NCBI GenBank assembly: GCA_036936605.1
Contig: JAUPFV010000003.1
Span: 145,112,997-145,176,996 of the forward strand
DNA: 64,000 nucleotides
Direction of reading: 5' to 3'
From: Limnanthes douglasii subsp. nivea
Taxonomy: Eukaryota > Streptophyta > Magnoliopsida > Brassicales > Limnanthaceae
The position numbers and the translations under genes are program-made. Within the stretch, counting starts at the first letter, position 1. Each line of letters begins with the position of its first letter. Below, one piece after another: positions 46,983 to 58,265 of this stretch. A model generated the notes under the pieces. That model made no database searches and was not told the origin of the DNA. It saw only the letters and a list, made by a program, of their open reading frames with translations.

Positions 46983-47401
46983 TGATGAGTCCGGTTTTTG
47001 TCACCATATTTTATGGGAACCGGACAGGGTCAATTCGGACAATGTCCACCTTAAGGGACAGGGGCAGTTCGGACACCATCATCCATTGAACTATCCGAAC
47101 AGCACTAAAGTACTTAAAACCTAATCACTTTTTGACTAAGCTGCCTGTTCCCTTACTTAGAAATAATGAGTCCTTAAACTCGACCCGAATCCATTAAACA
47201 CGACCTGAAAGCCCATGTGGCCCAAATATAAGGGTATAAATACCCAACCACTCACATTAAATGAGGGTAATGAAAATTAAATACAACCAGTCAGCTTAAT
47301 TCTCCCTCTACATTCTACCCAAACATTAAATACTCACAAAACTCCACAAAACTCTAAACAAAAATTACAAACTCACCCTCAGACGAAAATAAACCACACC
47401 A
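46983..47401 (+). repeat. Element A 3' LTR
   Basis: It starts TGATGAGTCCGG and ends AAACCACACCA, matching the 5' LTR over its full length with about 18 substitutions and one 2-bp indel. ATAAT follows at 47402-47406. Confidence 0.93.
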
Positions 47402-47406
47402 ATAAT

Positions 47407-47945
47407 CTGTGTATATATAAGCAGTATTCATATTAAAATATATACATCGCTTTTTTAACGTGGTATAAGAGCAAGGTTGCTAATTCTCTTAATTATTACA
47501 ATCAACATTGATGTGGTATAAGAGAAAGGTTGCTAATTCTCTTAATTATTACAATCGACATTCTTTAAAAAAATCACAACACAACAAATCACCATGGTTG
47601 ATACTTTTACCAATCAATATCCAAATCACCAACTAAAGGGTTCCAGACCGGAGACCAAAACTATCGATCCCTCATATCCATTTAACATCCAGACCAACCA
47701 GGCCAGGCCTTGGTTCCCATAAAATTAAACGACATCAATTGTCAATAATGGAGCAAGGTAGTTATTCAGGCTCTCACTTTAAAAAAGAAGATCGGTTTTA
47801 TCGACGGTAGCGCCAAAGAACCATCACATGAGAATAAACCTCTTCTATTTCAGCAATGGAAACAATTCAATAGCATGATAATTTCTTGGCTCACTCATGC
47901 TGTTGAATCATACATTGCTTATTAGTTAACACTTTGGTATTGAGC
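47407..47945 (+). pseudogene. Copia LTR end, duplicated PBS and gag N-terminus
   Basis: Positions 47407-47460 finish the copia LTR interrupted by element A. A PBS-like TGGTATAAGAGC starts at 47461 and again, as TGGTATAAGAGA, at 47514, because a 53-bp unit is duplicated in tandem. From about 47594 the plus strand encodes a copia gag N-terminal domain across frames: MVDTFTNQYP, then KKKIGFIDGSAKEPS, QWKQFNSMIISWLTHAVES. This matches the family's WSRSMxxALxxKxKxGFIDG ... W.xxNxMVxSWL pattern. Nothing of pol is recognised downstream. Confidence 0.75.
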
Positions 47946-49670
47946 TTTAATCACCTAATAATGGTTATGGTCCATTGCAACAACTAAAACATTAGAGTAT
48001 ATTTCGTAGGAAAACTTATAGGTTAAATACATGAAGATAAGATAGGTTTGTGCATATTAGACAAAGAAGGGTTAATTGATGATATATAGATAATTTAATG
48101 AATTATATTCACTAACTATAAATAGGTCCAAATAAATTTTAATTCGATTTATCAGGAATACAAGACATAATATGCCATGTTTATTTTCGATTCTCTCTTA
48201 TCTCTTCACTTAATGTCTACACCTTTTGCCCATCGACTTCATCAAGATCTTTATTTTGTATCCTTTAGGAACAGATTGGTGGAAAACTAGTCAAGTTGTG
48301 GGAAAACCATTGTTTGCTGGTCTCAATCAATCGGTTAATCGTTTTCGCGGTAACTCATAATCCCAAGACTTGAAAAGGCAAAGTGGTAAGTCTAAATATT
48401 CATCTTATATATAAGTAATTAAGATTTTAGGATAATCAAAAGTTTAAAACTCTTATGATTCATGATTTAAAATCAAAAGTAAATATATTATATACACGGT
48501 GAGCTACCCATAAATACCATTTCAATTTCCCCATTACCACCTAGTACCAAAAATTAGAAGGTTACTAATTGGCACCTGAACCATAAACCAAACAAAAATA
48601 CCCCTAAACTATAAATAGGATAATTTAAACAAACATAAGTTTTTTTTTTCACCGAGACGTACGGTTCACGTCTCATTCTCTCTTTCTAAACCTCAAAATA
48701 GATATTACCTTAAAATTTGATTGAAAAATAATATCAAGCTGAAAGCTCTCATCTTTAACATTGATTTCAACCTACCTCGTCAATTTAAACTAATAAATCA
48801 TCTGATAAATCAACTCATAAAGCTAAGCTTTCTTCTTCCTCCATAACCTTTATAGTTTAAGGTCAGGTTCAAACTGTTAAAAACAATTAATATAGGTTGT
48901 TTATTAGGTTTTGAACAAAAATATACATTCGTACTTTGATTTTGTGCGAAACTTGGTTTGGGTTTATGAAACGTTCATTTTTTTTGGATTTCTATCATTA
49001 TATATTTGGTGTCCCAGATTGCTATGATGTAGTTACCATGCAGTCTTAATGATTTGATTTTTTTTGGATTTCTGGTATTGTAGGTTTTCCTTGAGGAAAT
49101 TTTCCAATCAGAGTAGCCTTGGCTACTTCCTCTAGTTTGGCTTTGTATTGGCTTATTATTCAACTAAAGTGTAATATTTATTGTCTACTATTTTTACATC
49201 TTCATGTATTAAGTTTTTTTAATAGGAGATAATATTTATGCATATGATTTTCTGGGTTGTTGTTGGTGAATCGTTGATGGTTCTTGAGGTCTTGGAGGCT
49301 CAAAGGTAGGATTGTATGTTAATTGTAAAATTTCACCATTTGATTCCATCCTTGGATTATTGTTTCTTTCAGAACTGCTAGGGGTGGAAGATCTGTAGAT
49401 GTAGATAGTTGATGGTCTCTCTATAAATGTTGATGACTCAAAGGTTGATTTTTTTATGTTTGGCCGATGGCAGGGGTTACCATCCAAGTAGGTTCTGAGA
49501 AAAGATGATCTACAGCTTCTTTTGATTGATGTTATTCAAAGGTATAATCTATAATTTGATTGAATATCAAATCAATTTCTTGATCACCAAGAAGGTGTTT
49601 CTCGAGAGAGAAGGATCTAAAGAACTAAATTAGAAGTATATAATACTTGAAAGGTATAAAAAATCTAACA
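47946..49670. other. AT-rich stretch without recognised genes
   Basis: A Pro/Ser-rich 83-aa minus frame (49236-49487) and a 62-aa minus frame (48975-49163) match no family I know and lack supporting context. No RNA gene or element ends were found. The right end grades into the AT-rich tandem repeat. Confidence 0.45.
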
Positions 49671-49674
49671 ACTT

Positions 49675-49789
49675 AAAATATTAGTGTTTAAATATTTAAA
49701 TAAAATTAGATATCTATTAGTTAGATATTATAAATCATTTTTTTCGAATATTGAATAAACTTTTTATAATATTAAATATAATCACAAAA

Positions 49790-49841
<52 letters not shown>

Positions 49842-50030
49842 AGTATTTCGTTTATGATATAAATATCTTAATTATTTAAATTAGAATTAATTGATGCATA
49901 CAAATTATTTTTTAATAAACGTATAAACAATACGTTAAATATATATATTGTTTAAATATCTAAAAAAAATACATATCTAATAGTTACATATCAAATAGTT
50001 ATATGTAATTATATATCTAATACTTATATA
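49675..50030. repeat. AT-rich tandem repeat, left part (interrupted by element B)
   Basis: The order AGTTAGATATTATAAAT, GAATATTGAATAAACT, TTTATAATATTAAATATAAT, ATTTCGTTTATGATATA, ACAAATTATTTTTTAATAAA matches 58916-59150 and 1-200 block for block, with (AT)n expanded at 49794-49840. The ATATA at 50026-50030 is the target site of element B. Confidence 0.75.
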
Positions 50031-50406
50031 TGGTGAGGTTTATTTTTGGTTGAGGGTAATTTTGTCCAGAGTTTTGTGGTATTTCAAAGGTATTTAATGC
50101 TTGGATAGATAGTAGTGAGAGACTTGAGCTACCTGGTTGTATTAAATGTTAATTACCCTCTTTAATGAAAGTGGTTGGGTATTTATACCCTTAATTATGA
50201 GCCACATGGGCTTTCGGGTCAACTTATGGATTCGGGTCGAGTTCCAAGACCCATTGATCTTTAAGCAAATAGGGAATTAGCTTAGTCATGAAGTGATTTA
50301 GGGTTTAATACATTTAGTCATTTTCGGATGGTTCAGTGGGTAGTTTTTATCCGAATTTCCCCTGTCCGGTTCCCTCAGTGAGTGGTGAGAAAATCTGGAC
50401 TCATCA
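50031..50406 (-). repeat. Element B 3' LTR
   Basis: 376 bp; on the plus strand from TGGTGAGGTTTATT to GGACTCATCA. A TATA-like TATAAATA (minus strand) lies near 50173. The polypurine tract follows inside at 50411-50420. Confidence 0.92.
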
Positions 50407-50410
50407 GTAG

Positions 50411-50420
50411 CCCCTTTTTT
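50411..50420 (-). other. Element B polypurine tract
   Basis: AAAAAAGGGG on the minus strand, four bases from the 3' LTR, identical in sequence and spacing to element A. Confidence 0.8.
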
Positions 50421-50739
50421 AGGTTGTGTTCGAAGGCCTTTGGCAAAACCTAAAAAATAGTTCAAGTGTAATCATAACTTCATCAGAATATTTCGAAATG
50501 TGTAACGACTTTATCCGGACATACTCAAACCCTTAGAAGTTGAGCGGTTTTGCCATAGATAGTGGGACACGTGTCCTTCTCTGATTCGCCTCACCGGCCG
50601 TTTTCCTCCTAGAAAGGCACTTCCACTTGCTTCGAAAATCAACCTCTTAACTAATGCTGGTGACATCAGCGCCGTCTTTAATCATTATACCTATCTTTTC
50701 GTCTTCTCCTAGGTATCAAAGCATCATTTGTCTCTTTAG

Positions 50740-50747
50740 TATAAATT
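50740..50747 (+). promoter_or_regulatory. TATA box of element B antisense gene
   Basis: TATAAATT, 97 nt before the ATG at 50844; conserved with 46638-46645 of element A although the neighbouring bases differ. Confidence 0.6.
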
Positions 50748-50843
50748 AGTTCACTTTTCACTGTTTTATTATCTTTATTATCTCTACTCTGTTAATCTTC
50801 AAAGTTTTCACCTTTCAAAAAACCCTTCTTTTGTTGTGAGTTT

Positions 50844-53784
50844 ATGTTCACGGCAAGAAACACCCTAGTAAAAGCTGGGTGGTTCAACTTATCGGAGTTT
50901 GATAAAGCTCAAAAAGTCGAGAGAGAAAAGCGCATTGCTGCGGGCCTCCCTGTTTCTCCTGTCGACAAGCCTGATATACCAAGCTTGGAGCCTGATCAGG
51001 GTTCATCTTCTGCCAAGAGTTCTATACCCAGAAGGTTATTCTAGCCCATTCTTTCTCCAATCGCCTCAGGCTCATCGGTACAAGAGTCAAAGCCTGTTGT
51101 TGAACCAGAACAAGTGGTTAAAAGCCTTAGGAAACCTTCCCCATTCATTGCTATGGGGTCAGATGCTGACATTTCCCCGGAGAAGCTGGTAGATAGATAA
51201 ATGGGTCGTCTGGTAAAACGGAGAGCTGCTGGTACACAGCCTGAACCAAAATCCACGCCTTCGAAATCCGGGGCAAAAAGTAAAACTGCAGGGTCAGAAG
51301 CACCCATCAAAATTCCCAAGAATAAGCTGTCCGGTCCGGAGGCAAGCAGTTCAAGCCTTCGAAAAGAGATCTCCGGGTCCGAGCCCCAGCCGGACTCTAG
51401 ACCACAAGGGGGAAAGGACGCTCAACAATCCGGAGGGCCTACTGAGCCAACCACTAGCTCTTCTCTTCCTAGAACAGCTGACAATCCCTCTATGGTAATA
51501 GAGGATGTAATGGAGGACGGCATCGAAGAAGTCCCTTTCGAGACTGATATCTCCAGGCAAACAAGCGAGACTGCCATCGCTAGGAAGAGCAAAGGCAAGG
51601 AAAAAGTGTGTTTAAAGCATCTGGACCTGCTGGAGTGCCTTGTGGGAAAAGTGGGGCCTTGTTTCCACAAAGTGAGTGTTAAATATCTGCTGGCCATGCA
51701 GAAAATTAATTACGCTTTTATTCACACAACTGAACTTGGCCGGATGAGGACGAAGTGCGGAATTCTGGATAATGTTAAAGTAAGGATTCCAATTGATCCA
51801 GAGACGCCCATTGACTGTAAGCTCAACGAGATTGTCTTCTATACTGAGTTATTCAAATGGGGACTTAGGTTTCCCTTGGACCCAGAAATAGTCAGATATT
51901 TCCATCTGATAAAGCTTTGCCCAAGTCAACTAAGCCCTAATGCATGGTTCACCCTTATGTCATGTATCATGGCTTCAAGGCTATCCGGAATTCCTCTTCC
52001 GATGGAGCAATTTGCTGCTGTAGCAAGCCTCTGCAGAAATCATGTCATCCATTTCTACCACTTCAACATGAGCGACAATTACAAGGTGGTGGATGACTTA
52101 CTCGAGTCGGAGAAAAGCTGGAAGACTCAATTTCTGTTCGTCATCGGTGCCTGGGAGAATGGGAGGAAAATTAAAGCTGGTGTCAACCCAAGCATGCTTA
52201 CCAGCAGATGGCGAAGTGATGGTAACAATCTCACTACATACTTCCACTTTTACTTATAACAAAAAATATTTTTATCTAATTATTCTTCTTTTGCTTTTTG
52301 GTAGTACTGCCCAAGGATTTTCAACATTACTTAGAGGCTGGGCAGACTACTTGTGCCAAACTAAATGCTTGGACTGCTGAAAAATGGGCAAATCACTTCC
52401 ACAACTGCTTTACCGGAGCAATTTAACCAGATCCTATCTTTGGAATACAACGGACCAGAGGGATCTGTCTTGGGAGGAATTAACCACTCCACCCCCTCCG
52501 GGAGTGATTCTCCGAAAGATAGAGGGAAAAGATGGAAAATTGGTCTCGTCGGGCAGAGCTAAAGCCCCAAGCAAGATGAAGGGCAAAAAATTTAAGGCCA
52601 AGCAAGGTGTGGTAGAGGCCAATCCTACCGAGGTGGAGGAAGTTGTCCCAACAAACCCAGAGGGACAAGATCAAGGGCAGATCGATGATGCCTTACTACA
52701 AGTGGTGGAACACGAAAGCACCAATGAAGTAGTTGGGTCTCCAAAACCTGAAAAGGTCCCCAAAAAGGACAGAAAACGGGGAGCAGAAGATAGAGACCGG
52801 GATGCCAAGAAAAAGAAAACTTCCAAGGGAGATGAGGTTTCTCTCCGGGCTCTGGAGCCACTACCTCTAGTTGATCCAGCTGACCCTACTCAAGCAGAAG
52901 AAATCCTAAGCAATTTCCACATCGGAGAGGGTGCTGGAGGGGACATTAATATTGATGGTGTCGATATCTCAGGGCTTCAAGGGATTGATCTTCCCTTCAA
53001 GGGGTAGGTCATTTTCTGTTTCAAATGTGAGAGACACTATCACCCACTCCCTACTGAGCAATATTCAGCCAGTGCTTACCTTGGAGAAGCAAGTGCGCAG
53101 TCAATCAGCCATCATCACTACCCTCAATTCCGACAAAGAGAAACTGTCTAGAGACCTTCTTAATGCCAACCAAAATACTGAGGTATTGAGGAAAGAGAAT
53201 GAGGAGTTGAAGAAACGTCAGGAGGACTTGGCCAACAGGTTGGCCACTTCGGAAGGAGTTGTCAAAGAACTCCAATTAAAGCAATCCGTTCTGGAAAGAG
53301 ACCTCTTATCTTCAAAGAGGAGGTGAAGGCCAAAGATAGCACCATTCAGGCCTTAACTAATGACAAGACCTCTATTGAAAACAGTGTGTTCAAGGCTGAG
53401 CAAGAAAAGGCTGACTTGTTAAGGGAGCAGGAGAAAACAATTCAGGCTAGGATTGATGCTTATAACAATGAGGTTATAGATTCTCAGGAGGCAAGGTATG
53501 CTGAAGTCAAGTCAGAATTGGTCCTGCTCTTCCATGAAAAATTTCTGAAAAGGACATTGGGACATTTATGGCGATTTGTGGAGTACGAAGACCTCCCCCA
53601 TCATACCATGGCTGATGGTGATAAATATAACTACTCTAGTGGCTGGGATGACACCACCGATGAAGAAGAAAAGACTGGGAGAGTCCGGATGACGACCCAA
53701 AGAATAAGAAGAAGCCAAGTGAGGCTGAGCCATCTACAGAAGCTCAGTCTTAGAGTATCAATTATCTTTTTAATTTTCTTATGA
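50844..53784 (+). pseudogene. Element B antisense gene (gypsy-type domain plus coiled coil, two exons)
   Basis: Starts MFTARNTLVKAGW. Stops occur at 51042 (where element A has Gln) and 51198, and then 51201-52221 is open for about 340 residues. It reads a Ser/Lys-rich part, IEEVPFETDISRQTS, KVGPCFHKVSVKYLLA, RIPIDPETPIDCKLNE, RYFHLIKLCPSQLSPNAWF, ASRLSGIPLPMEQF and QFLFVIGAWENGRKI. An 83-nt intron (52222-52304, GTAACA ... TTTTTGGTAG) joins SD to VLPKDF in phase 1. Exon 2 has small frameshifts near 52400, 53000 and 53320, basic KMKGKK and KKKKTSKG runs, a coiled coil (53040-53480, EKQVRSQSAIITTLNSDKEK) and an acidic tail. Function unknown. Predicted nuclear or cytoplasmic; no signal peptide. 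Confidence 0.85.
52222..52304 (+). other. Intron of the antisense gene, element B
   Basis: GT at 52222-52223, AG at 52303-52304, with a T-rich tract (CTTTTGCTTTTTGGTAG) before the acceptor. Without removal the frame runs into LTTYFHFYL and a stop. With removal, the frame joins to LPKDF, which is conserved in element A. The matching position in A (45179 to about 45102) keeps the donor but not the acceptor AG. Confidence 0.78.
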
Positions 53785-54260
53785 TTGAACCAAAGTCCTT
53801 GGATGGCCAAGGCATTTTTTGTAACCATGTATGGTCCTTGTCCGGATAAACATTTCTTGTCTTAACAATTCAAAGTCCTTGGATGGCCAATGCATTTCGT
53901 ATGTTTTAATGGGTAGTTTCGTTTTGCACAACTCCTGCATTATTTCATGGTTTTTCAATTTTGGTGTCCAATGTTTAAACAACCCTTAGTTATTTCACAA
54001 GTATTTTAAAGTGAGAGTGTTTAAATTCTCCAATGACAAATGTTTAAGTAGTCATCATTCCTCCAATTTAATCTGGTCCGTTCAATAAAAAATTTCAACA
54101 AATACTGTTAACTGAAACAGTCCGAATCTTTTAAGAAGGCATCATATTTTATAAAAAAGACTGGACACCTCATTAAAACCTACCCGAGTCACCAGGGAGG
54201 AAAGAGTATGCCCCCAAATATTTACATGAACTTTTAAACAAGTAAATATTTACATAGTTT
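53785..54260. other. Gap between antisense gene and pol of element B
   Basis: The counterpart, inverted, of 43106-43584. No coding signal; the two genes converge here. Confidence 0.65.
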
Positions 54261-55018
54261 TTATTCCAAGTACGAACGAAGGTGCTCAATGTTCCAGGGA
54301 TGATTCAAAATCCTTCCATCTTTGTCTTGGAGCCGGTATGTGCCAGGCTTAAGATTTTCACTGACCACATAGGGTCCTTCCCAAGTCGGAGCTAACTTAC
54401 CGAACTGGTTTTCTTTAGTATGTAGGAAAACTTTTCTCAATACCTTATCCTCTGGTTGAAAATCCCTTCTCTTAACTTTAGAAGCAAACCTGTTTCTCAT
54501 CAAACCTTGATAGTGCACAGCTCTAAGGTGAGCCTTAACTTTTCTTTCTTCTACTAAGTCAAGCTGGCCTCTGACTGCCACTTCGTTAGCGTGTTCGGAA
54601 AAATTATGAACTCGAAAGGAAGGAAGAGTAGCTTCTATGGGAACTATGGCATCCATCCCATTTACTAAAGCAAAGGGAGACTCTTGTGTTGCAGCCCCGA
54701 GAGTGGTCCGGTAAGCCCACGAGAGTTCTTCCAAGTAACTTGGCCATTTTCCAGCAGTCCCTTCTAAATTTTTCTTCAGATCGGACAGTATTATCCTGTT
54801 AGCCACTTCAACTTGACCGTTTGCCTGTGGGTGGAAAGGAGAAGAAAAACAGTCTTGAATGCATCTAGAGGCACATAAAGCCTTCATTTCCTTGTTGTCA
54901 AATTCTGGTCCATTGTCTGTTGTTATCTTATGTGGAATTCCAAATCTGCAACAAATGTTAGACAGAATGAATTTGATAATAGATTTCGAGGTAGTTCTTG
55001 CCAATGGGGCTGCTTCGA
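54261..55018 (-). pseudogene. Element B integrase, C-terminal two-thirds
   Basis: After the deletion scar the frame resumes within the integrase core (WIEAAPLARTTSKS), keeps the second catalytic Asp (TTDNGPEFDNKEM) and the Glu ([10 protein letters not shown]), and is open to the end (LAPTWEGPYVVSENLKPGTYRL, NIEHLRSYLE). The part is cleaner than in element A, but the zinc-binding domain and first catalytic Asp are lost with the deletion. It is fused in frame to the repeat-scar peptide and RT stub upstream. Confidence 0.85.
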
Positions 55019-55020
55019 TC

Positions 55021-55098
55021 CATGGGTAGAACAATTATAGTTCTGCACCCCCCGGATGCCATGGGTAGAACAATTATAGTTCTGCACCCCCGGATGCC
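55021..55098. repeat. 39-bp tandem duplication at the pol deletion scar
   Basis: CATGGGTAGAACAATTATAG starts at 55021 and again at 55060, each followed by TTCTGCACCCC and GGATGC. The right edge (GCCAT, 55096-55100) is where RT sequence ends and integrase sequence begins. Confidence 0.92.
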
Positions 55099-55100
55099 AT

Positions 55101-55383
55101 TTTTCTTTTTTACCAATACCGGGTTGGCCGTCCATACAGGGTATTGAGATTCCTTTATCTGCCCTATTTTAGTAACTCGGTCGACCTCTTGAACTATGAC
55201 ATCAGCCTTTTCCTTAGAAAAAGCTCTTCTCTTTTGTACCACAGGTGCTATGTCCCTTAGGATGGACAATTGGTGTGATATAACATCTGATGGTACTCCA
55301 GTAACATCAGCATTGCACCAAGCAAAAATATACTGATGGTCTTTCAAGAACTTTAACATTTTACCCTTTAATTCCCATGTCAT
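55101..55383 (-). pseudogene. Element B reverse transcriptase stub
   Basis: About 95 residues match the RT N-terminal region of element A (LKGKMLKFLKDHQYIFAWCN, RRAFSKEKADVIVQEVDR, ending TANPVLVKKKNG) and stop at the deletion. The catalytic palm, YIDD, is absent, so this copy could not make cDNA by itself. Confidence 0.88.
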
Positions 55384-55515
55384 CTTGTATCCTATCTTGA
55401 CACTTTTTCCTTTAGCCAGAGAGTGTGTTTCAACTTCTTCAATTGGTATTAAAACTCTAGGGGTCTCTCTGGGGTCATCAATTTTACCCTCTCCCCAAGA
55501 GGGCCCCTCAAACTG

Positions 55516-55926
55516 CTATTCCTCATTGATCCGAACTGCCCCCAACGTCCGAGGAGCTAGTGCTGTTGCATAACACTCTCTTGCTACCTTTTGGCTGCTC
55601 CAAACAACTCCCACTTGTCCTTGCACAGCATACTTCAAGAATTGGTAGACTGTTGAAGCCAATACATGCATCCTAGAGAGCCAAGATCTCCCCAGAATAG
55701 CGTTATAACAAGTGGGACAATCCACTACAACGAATAGTATTCTAACCATCTTTTTATAAGGGCATTTACCCAATAAAACCTCCTCCTCGAATTCCACGAT
55801 CACATCTGCTGAGCTTCCTGTGAAACCCACAATCGACCTGCTCGAACGTTGAATTACTGCCGGATTTTTCATCTTTTTATAGGAAGTTAATAAGAGAATA
55901 TTGGCAGAACTTCTGGTGTCCACCAA
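55516..55926 (-). pseudogene. Element B protease
   Basis: The frame 55926-55516 reads MVDTRSSANILLLTSYKKM, so the catalytic DTG has become DTR. VVDCPTCYNAILGRSWLS follows. It is uninterrupted over 136 residues, unlike element A, but the Gly-to-Arg change next to the catalytic Asp probably inactivates it. Confidence 0.85.
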
Positions 55927-55934
55927 AATTCGTC

Positions 55935-57872
55935 TTATGTCATTGCCCCGATGGATAATCCTATGACAGTAACATCCTCATGAGGACCAGCAATATCCCT
56001 CAAGTCATCCTCGTCGAAAACAATAAAGGGAAATGGAATCTGCGATTGATAGGAAGTCATGTCTCCTTCCAGTTGGGTAGCTAAAGTATGAACGTGCCTC
56101 TTTCTCGAAGAAGTAGTTGGTGCTGTCATGGTGTCTCCTCCGAATATTGTAAGTGACTCATAAAAGTTGATAAGTCCGGACACCGACTTGCAATGTTCTG
56201 TGATAATACCCACTTTATTCCGGGTTGGATCGAATCTAAATATTCTGATTCTATATCGAACCTTTCGATTATGACCATAGCCCCATCCGGAGCCGATGTG
56301 CCTGCATTGTTTGGACCAGCTCGATGAGCATTATCAGGCCTATTTCCACCTCTTTTTTTAACATACACTCCTAAATTTCCACTTTCAATCAAATTCTGGA
56401 CTTCTTGCTTCAAGGAAATATAAACTTCAGTGGTATGGCCAGTATCATTGTGATACTGGCAGAAACAATTATTACGGATCTCCCTAGGAGACTTTAATGC
56501 AGTCGGCCTTCTGTAGTATACTTCGTCTTTGGTTTTGTCATAAATAGTGGCTACGCTTTCTTTCAACTCAGCAAACCACTCCGGTTGAACCCAAGGCCCT
56601 CGTTTATATCTAGATTGCTGGCTCTGAGCTGGCGCAACTGGATGAGACTGAGCTTTGGCCCTGTTATGACCCTGTCCGGTTTCCTTGGCTTTGTTCCCGG
56701 ACTGGTTTTGATTTTGATTTGGCGCAGCTGGGGCAGATCTCACTTGCATGTGCACCCTAGTTTTCTTTGTTTCATCAACATTAATCTGTTTAACACCTGA
56801 TTCAGCAAAACTTCCCATGTCATGGCCTTCTTCCTGGTTACTGAATCAGCCAAGTTTCCGGGGTTTAAGCCCTGTCTTAGAGAAGCTATTGCTACTTGTT
56901 CAAAGCAATCAGCCAATCCATTTTTGGTATTTATAAAACGACTTATGTATTCTTTTAAGATTCGTTTCGTTCTTGGGTACAATGGATAATTGTGTCTTCA
57001 TTGCCCTTTACCTCCTTACTTCCAACAAACTATCTTCGAAAGGCCACCCAAAAAGTGTCAAAATTTCTGATGCAGCCTTGTGGCAAACTGTTGTACCACT
57101 TCAGAGCACTCCCCGTAAATGATTGGGAGAATGCTCTACAAAGTAATTTGTCGTCATCATCAAAATTTATCATGAAATTTTTGAATTGTTCCAAGTGGTT
57201 ATCCGGGTCTTTACTGCCATTGTATTTTTCCATTTTTGTACTGTCAAACCTCTTAGGAAGGTTTCCGGATAGTATCTTGGAGGACAATGGAGATTGTCTC
57301 CAATTCCGGACACGACTAAAAACGGTATCCTCATTAGGAGTTGCGAAGATACCTGGCTCATCATGGAAGGCAAAAAGATCCATTAACAATCGATCTACAT
57401 GTCTCCGGCTATGACTGTGAGACGATCCTTTGCCCATATGCCTTTTCAACCTTCCATGCCGATCCCTTTTCCTAAAGTACTTTTTGACTAACTTTTGTTT
57501 CTTTTTAGAATGGCCTTCATCACTGATAGATGACAAGGATTCTTCAACTCCATCTTCATTTGAGGAGCTACTGGAAGACTCTGAGTCTGAATCAGAGCTC
57601 TCCATCGGTTTAGACCGGTGAGACTTTTTAGAACTAGCATGAGTCTTTTTTGCACTCACATGAGTTTTTGATGGCTCATGCTCTCTGGGGTTGTCAGTAT
57701 GATGAGCTACTGATGCCTTAGACTTTTCTTTTGCGCCTATCTCTGCCCTCTTGACAGCCCTCAGAGCTTCTTTTTCAGCTTTTAACCTATCTCGCTCCTC
57801 GATAGTATATTCATCATTTTCTCCCACCACTTCTGCCAAAGCTGGTGGTACTTCCTGCACGTCCGGATTCAT
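55935..57872 (-). pseudogene. Element B gag
   Basis: ATG at 57872 (MNPDVQEVPPALAE), although the same frame is open back almost to the PBS. Open through the Ser/Asp-rich part and the capsid-like domain to about 57030. Small frameshifts then shift to 56982 and 56818. The C-terminal part (56818-56126) has KQINVDETKKTRV and CQYHNDTGHTTE, then EVQNLIESGNLG. It lacks the three nonsense codons of element A gag and so is the better template for the family's gag. A further piece overlaps the protease start (56213-55935). Confidence 0.88.
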
Positions 57873-57926
57873 CCGAACTGATTTTTCTTGATGGTTTTGA
57901 ATGCTAGATTCAGGCACCGTCGTGCT

Positions 57927-57943
57927 CCCACTGTGGTCGCCAA
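57927..57943 (-). other. Element B inner primer-binding site
   Basis: TGGCGACCACAGTGGGA on the minus strand, directly before gag; identical to the PBS of element A. Confidence 0.75.
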
Positions 57944-57945
57944 TT

Positions 57946-58265
57946 TGGTGAGGTTTATTTTTGGTTGAGGGTAATTTTGTCCAGAGTTTCGTGGTATTTC
58001 AAAGGTATTTAATGCTTGGATAGATAGTAGTGAGAGACTTGAGCTGCCTGGTTGTATTAAATATTCATTACCCTCTTTAATGAAAGTGGTTGGGTATTTA
58101 TACCCTTAATTGTGGGCCACATAGGCTTTCGGGTCAACTTATAGATTCGGGTCGAGTTCCAAGACCCATTAATCTTTAAGCAAGTAGGTAATTAGCTTAG
58201 TCATGAAGTGATTTAGGTTTTAATACATTCAGTCCTGTTCGGATGGTTCAGTGGGTGGTTTTTGT
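57946..58265 (-). repeat. Extra, 5'-truncated LTR copy in element B
   Basis: It matches the full LTR from its PBS-side end but lacks the outer 55-60 bases, including TGATGAGTCCGG. It is followed outward by a 14-bp inverted snippet (58266-58279), a second PBS copy (58280-58295) and the full 5' LTR. Confidence 0.9.

Larger units (their letters stand above)
37035..47401 (+). mobile_element. Tat-lineage Ty3/gypsy LTR retrotransposon, element A
   Basis: Complete structure: 417-bp and 419-bp LTRs starting TGA(C/T)GAGTCCGG and ending CACACCA, a PBS at 37455, gag, PR, RT, RNase H plus a second RNase H, integrase, a long antisense gene, and a polypurine tract at 46969. Target duplication ATAAT flanks it (37030-37034 and 47402-47406). 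By eye the LTRs differ at about 18 positions (roughly 4 percent), so the insertion is fairly old. Multiple stops in gag-pol and an altered integrase make it non-autonomous. The dual RNase H and antisense ORF place it in the Tat lineage. It is nested in a copia LTR. Confidence 0.95.

Noticed and set aside
49236..49487. Pro/Ser-rich 83-aa minus-strand frame
   Set aside because: No recognisable domain; possibly a fragment of a captured gene, but unsupported as a gene from this sequence alone.
54958..55135. Apparent novel peptide with repeated CRTIIVLPM or NYNCSTHG words
   Set aside because: It is translation across the deletion scar and the 39-bp duplication in element B pol, not a separate gene.
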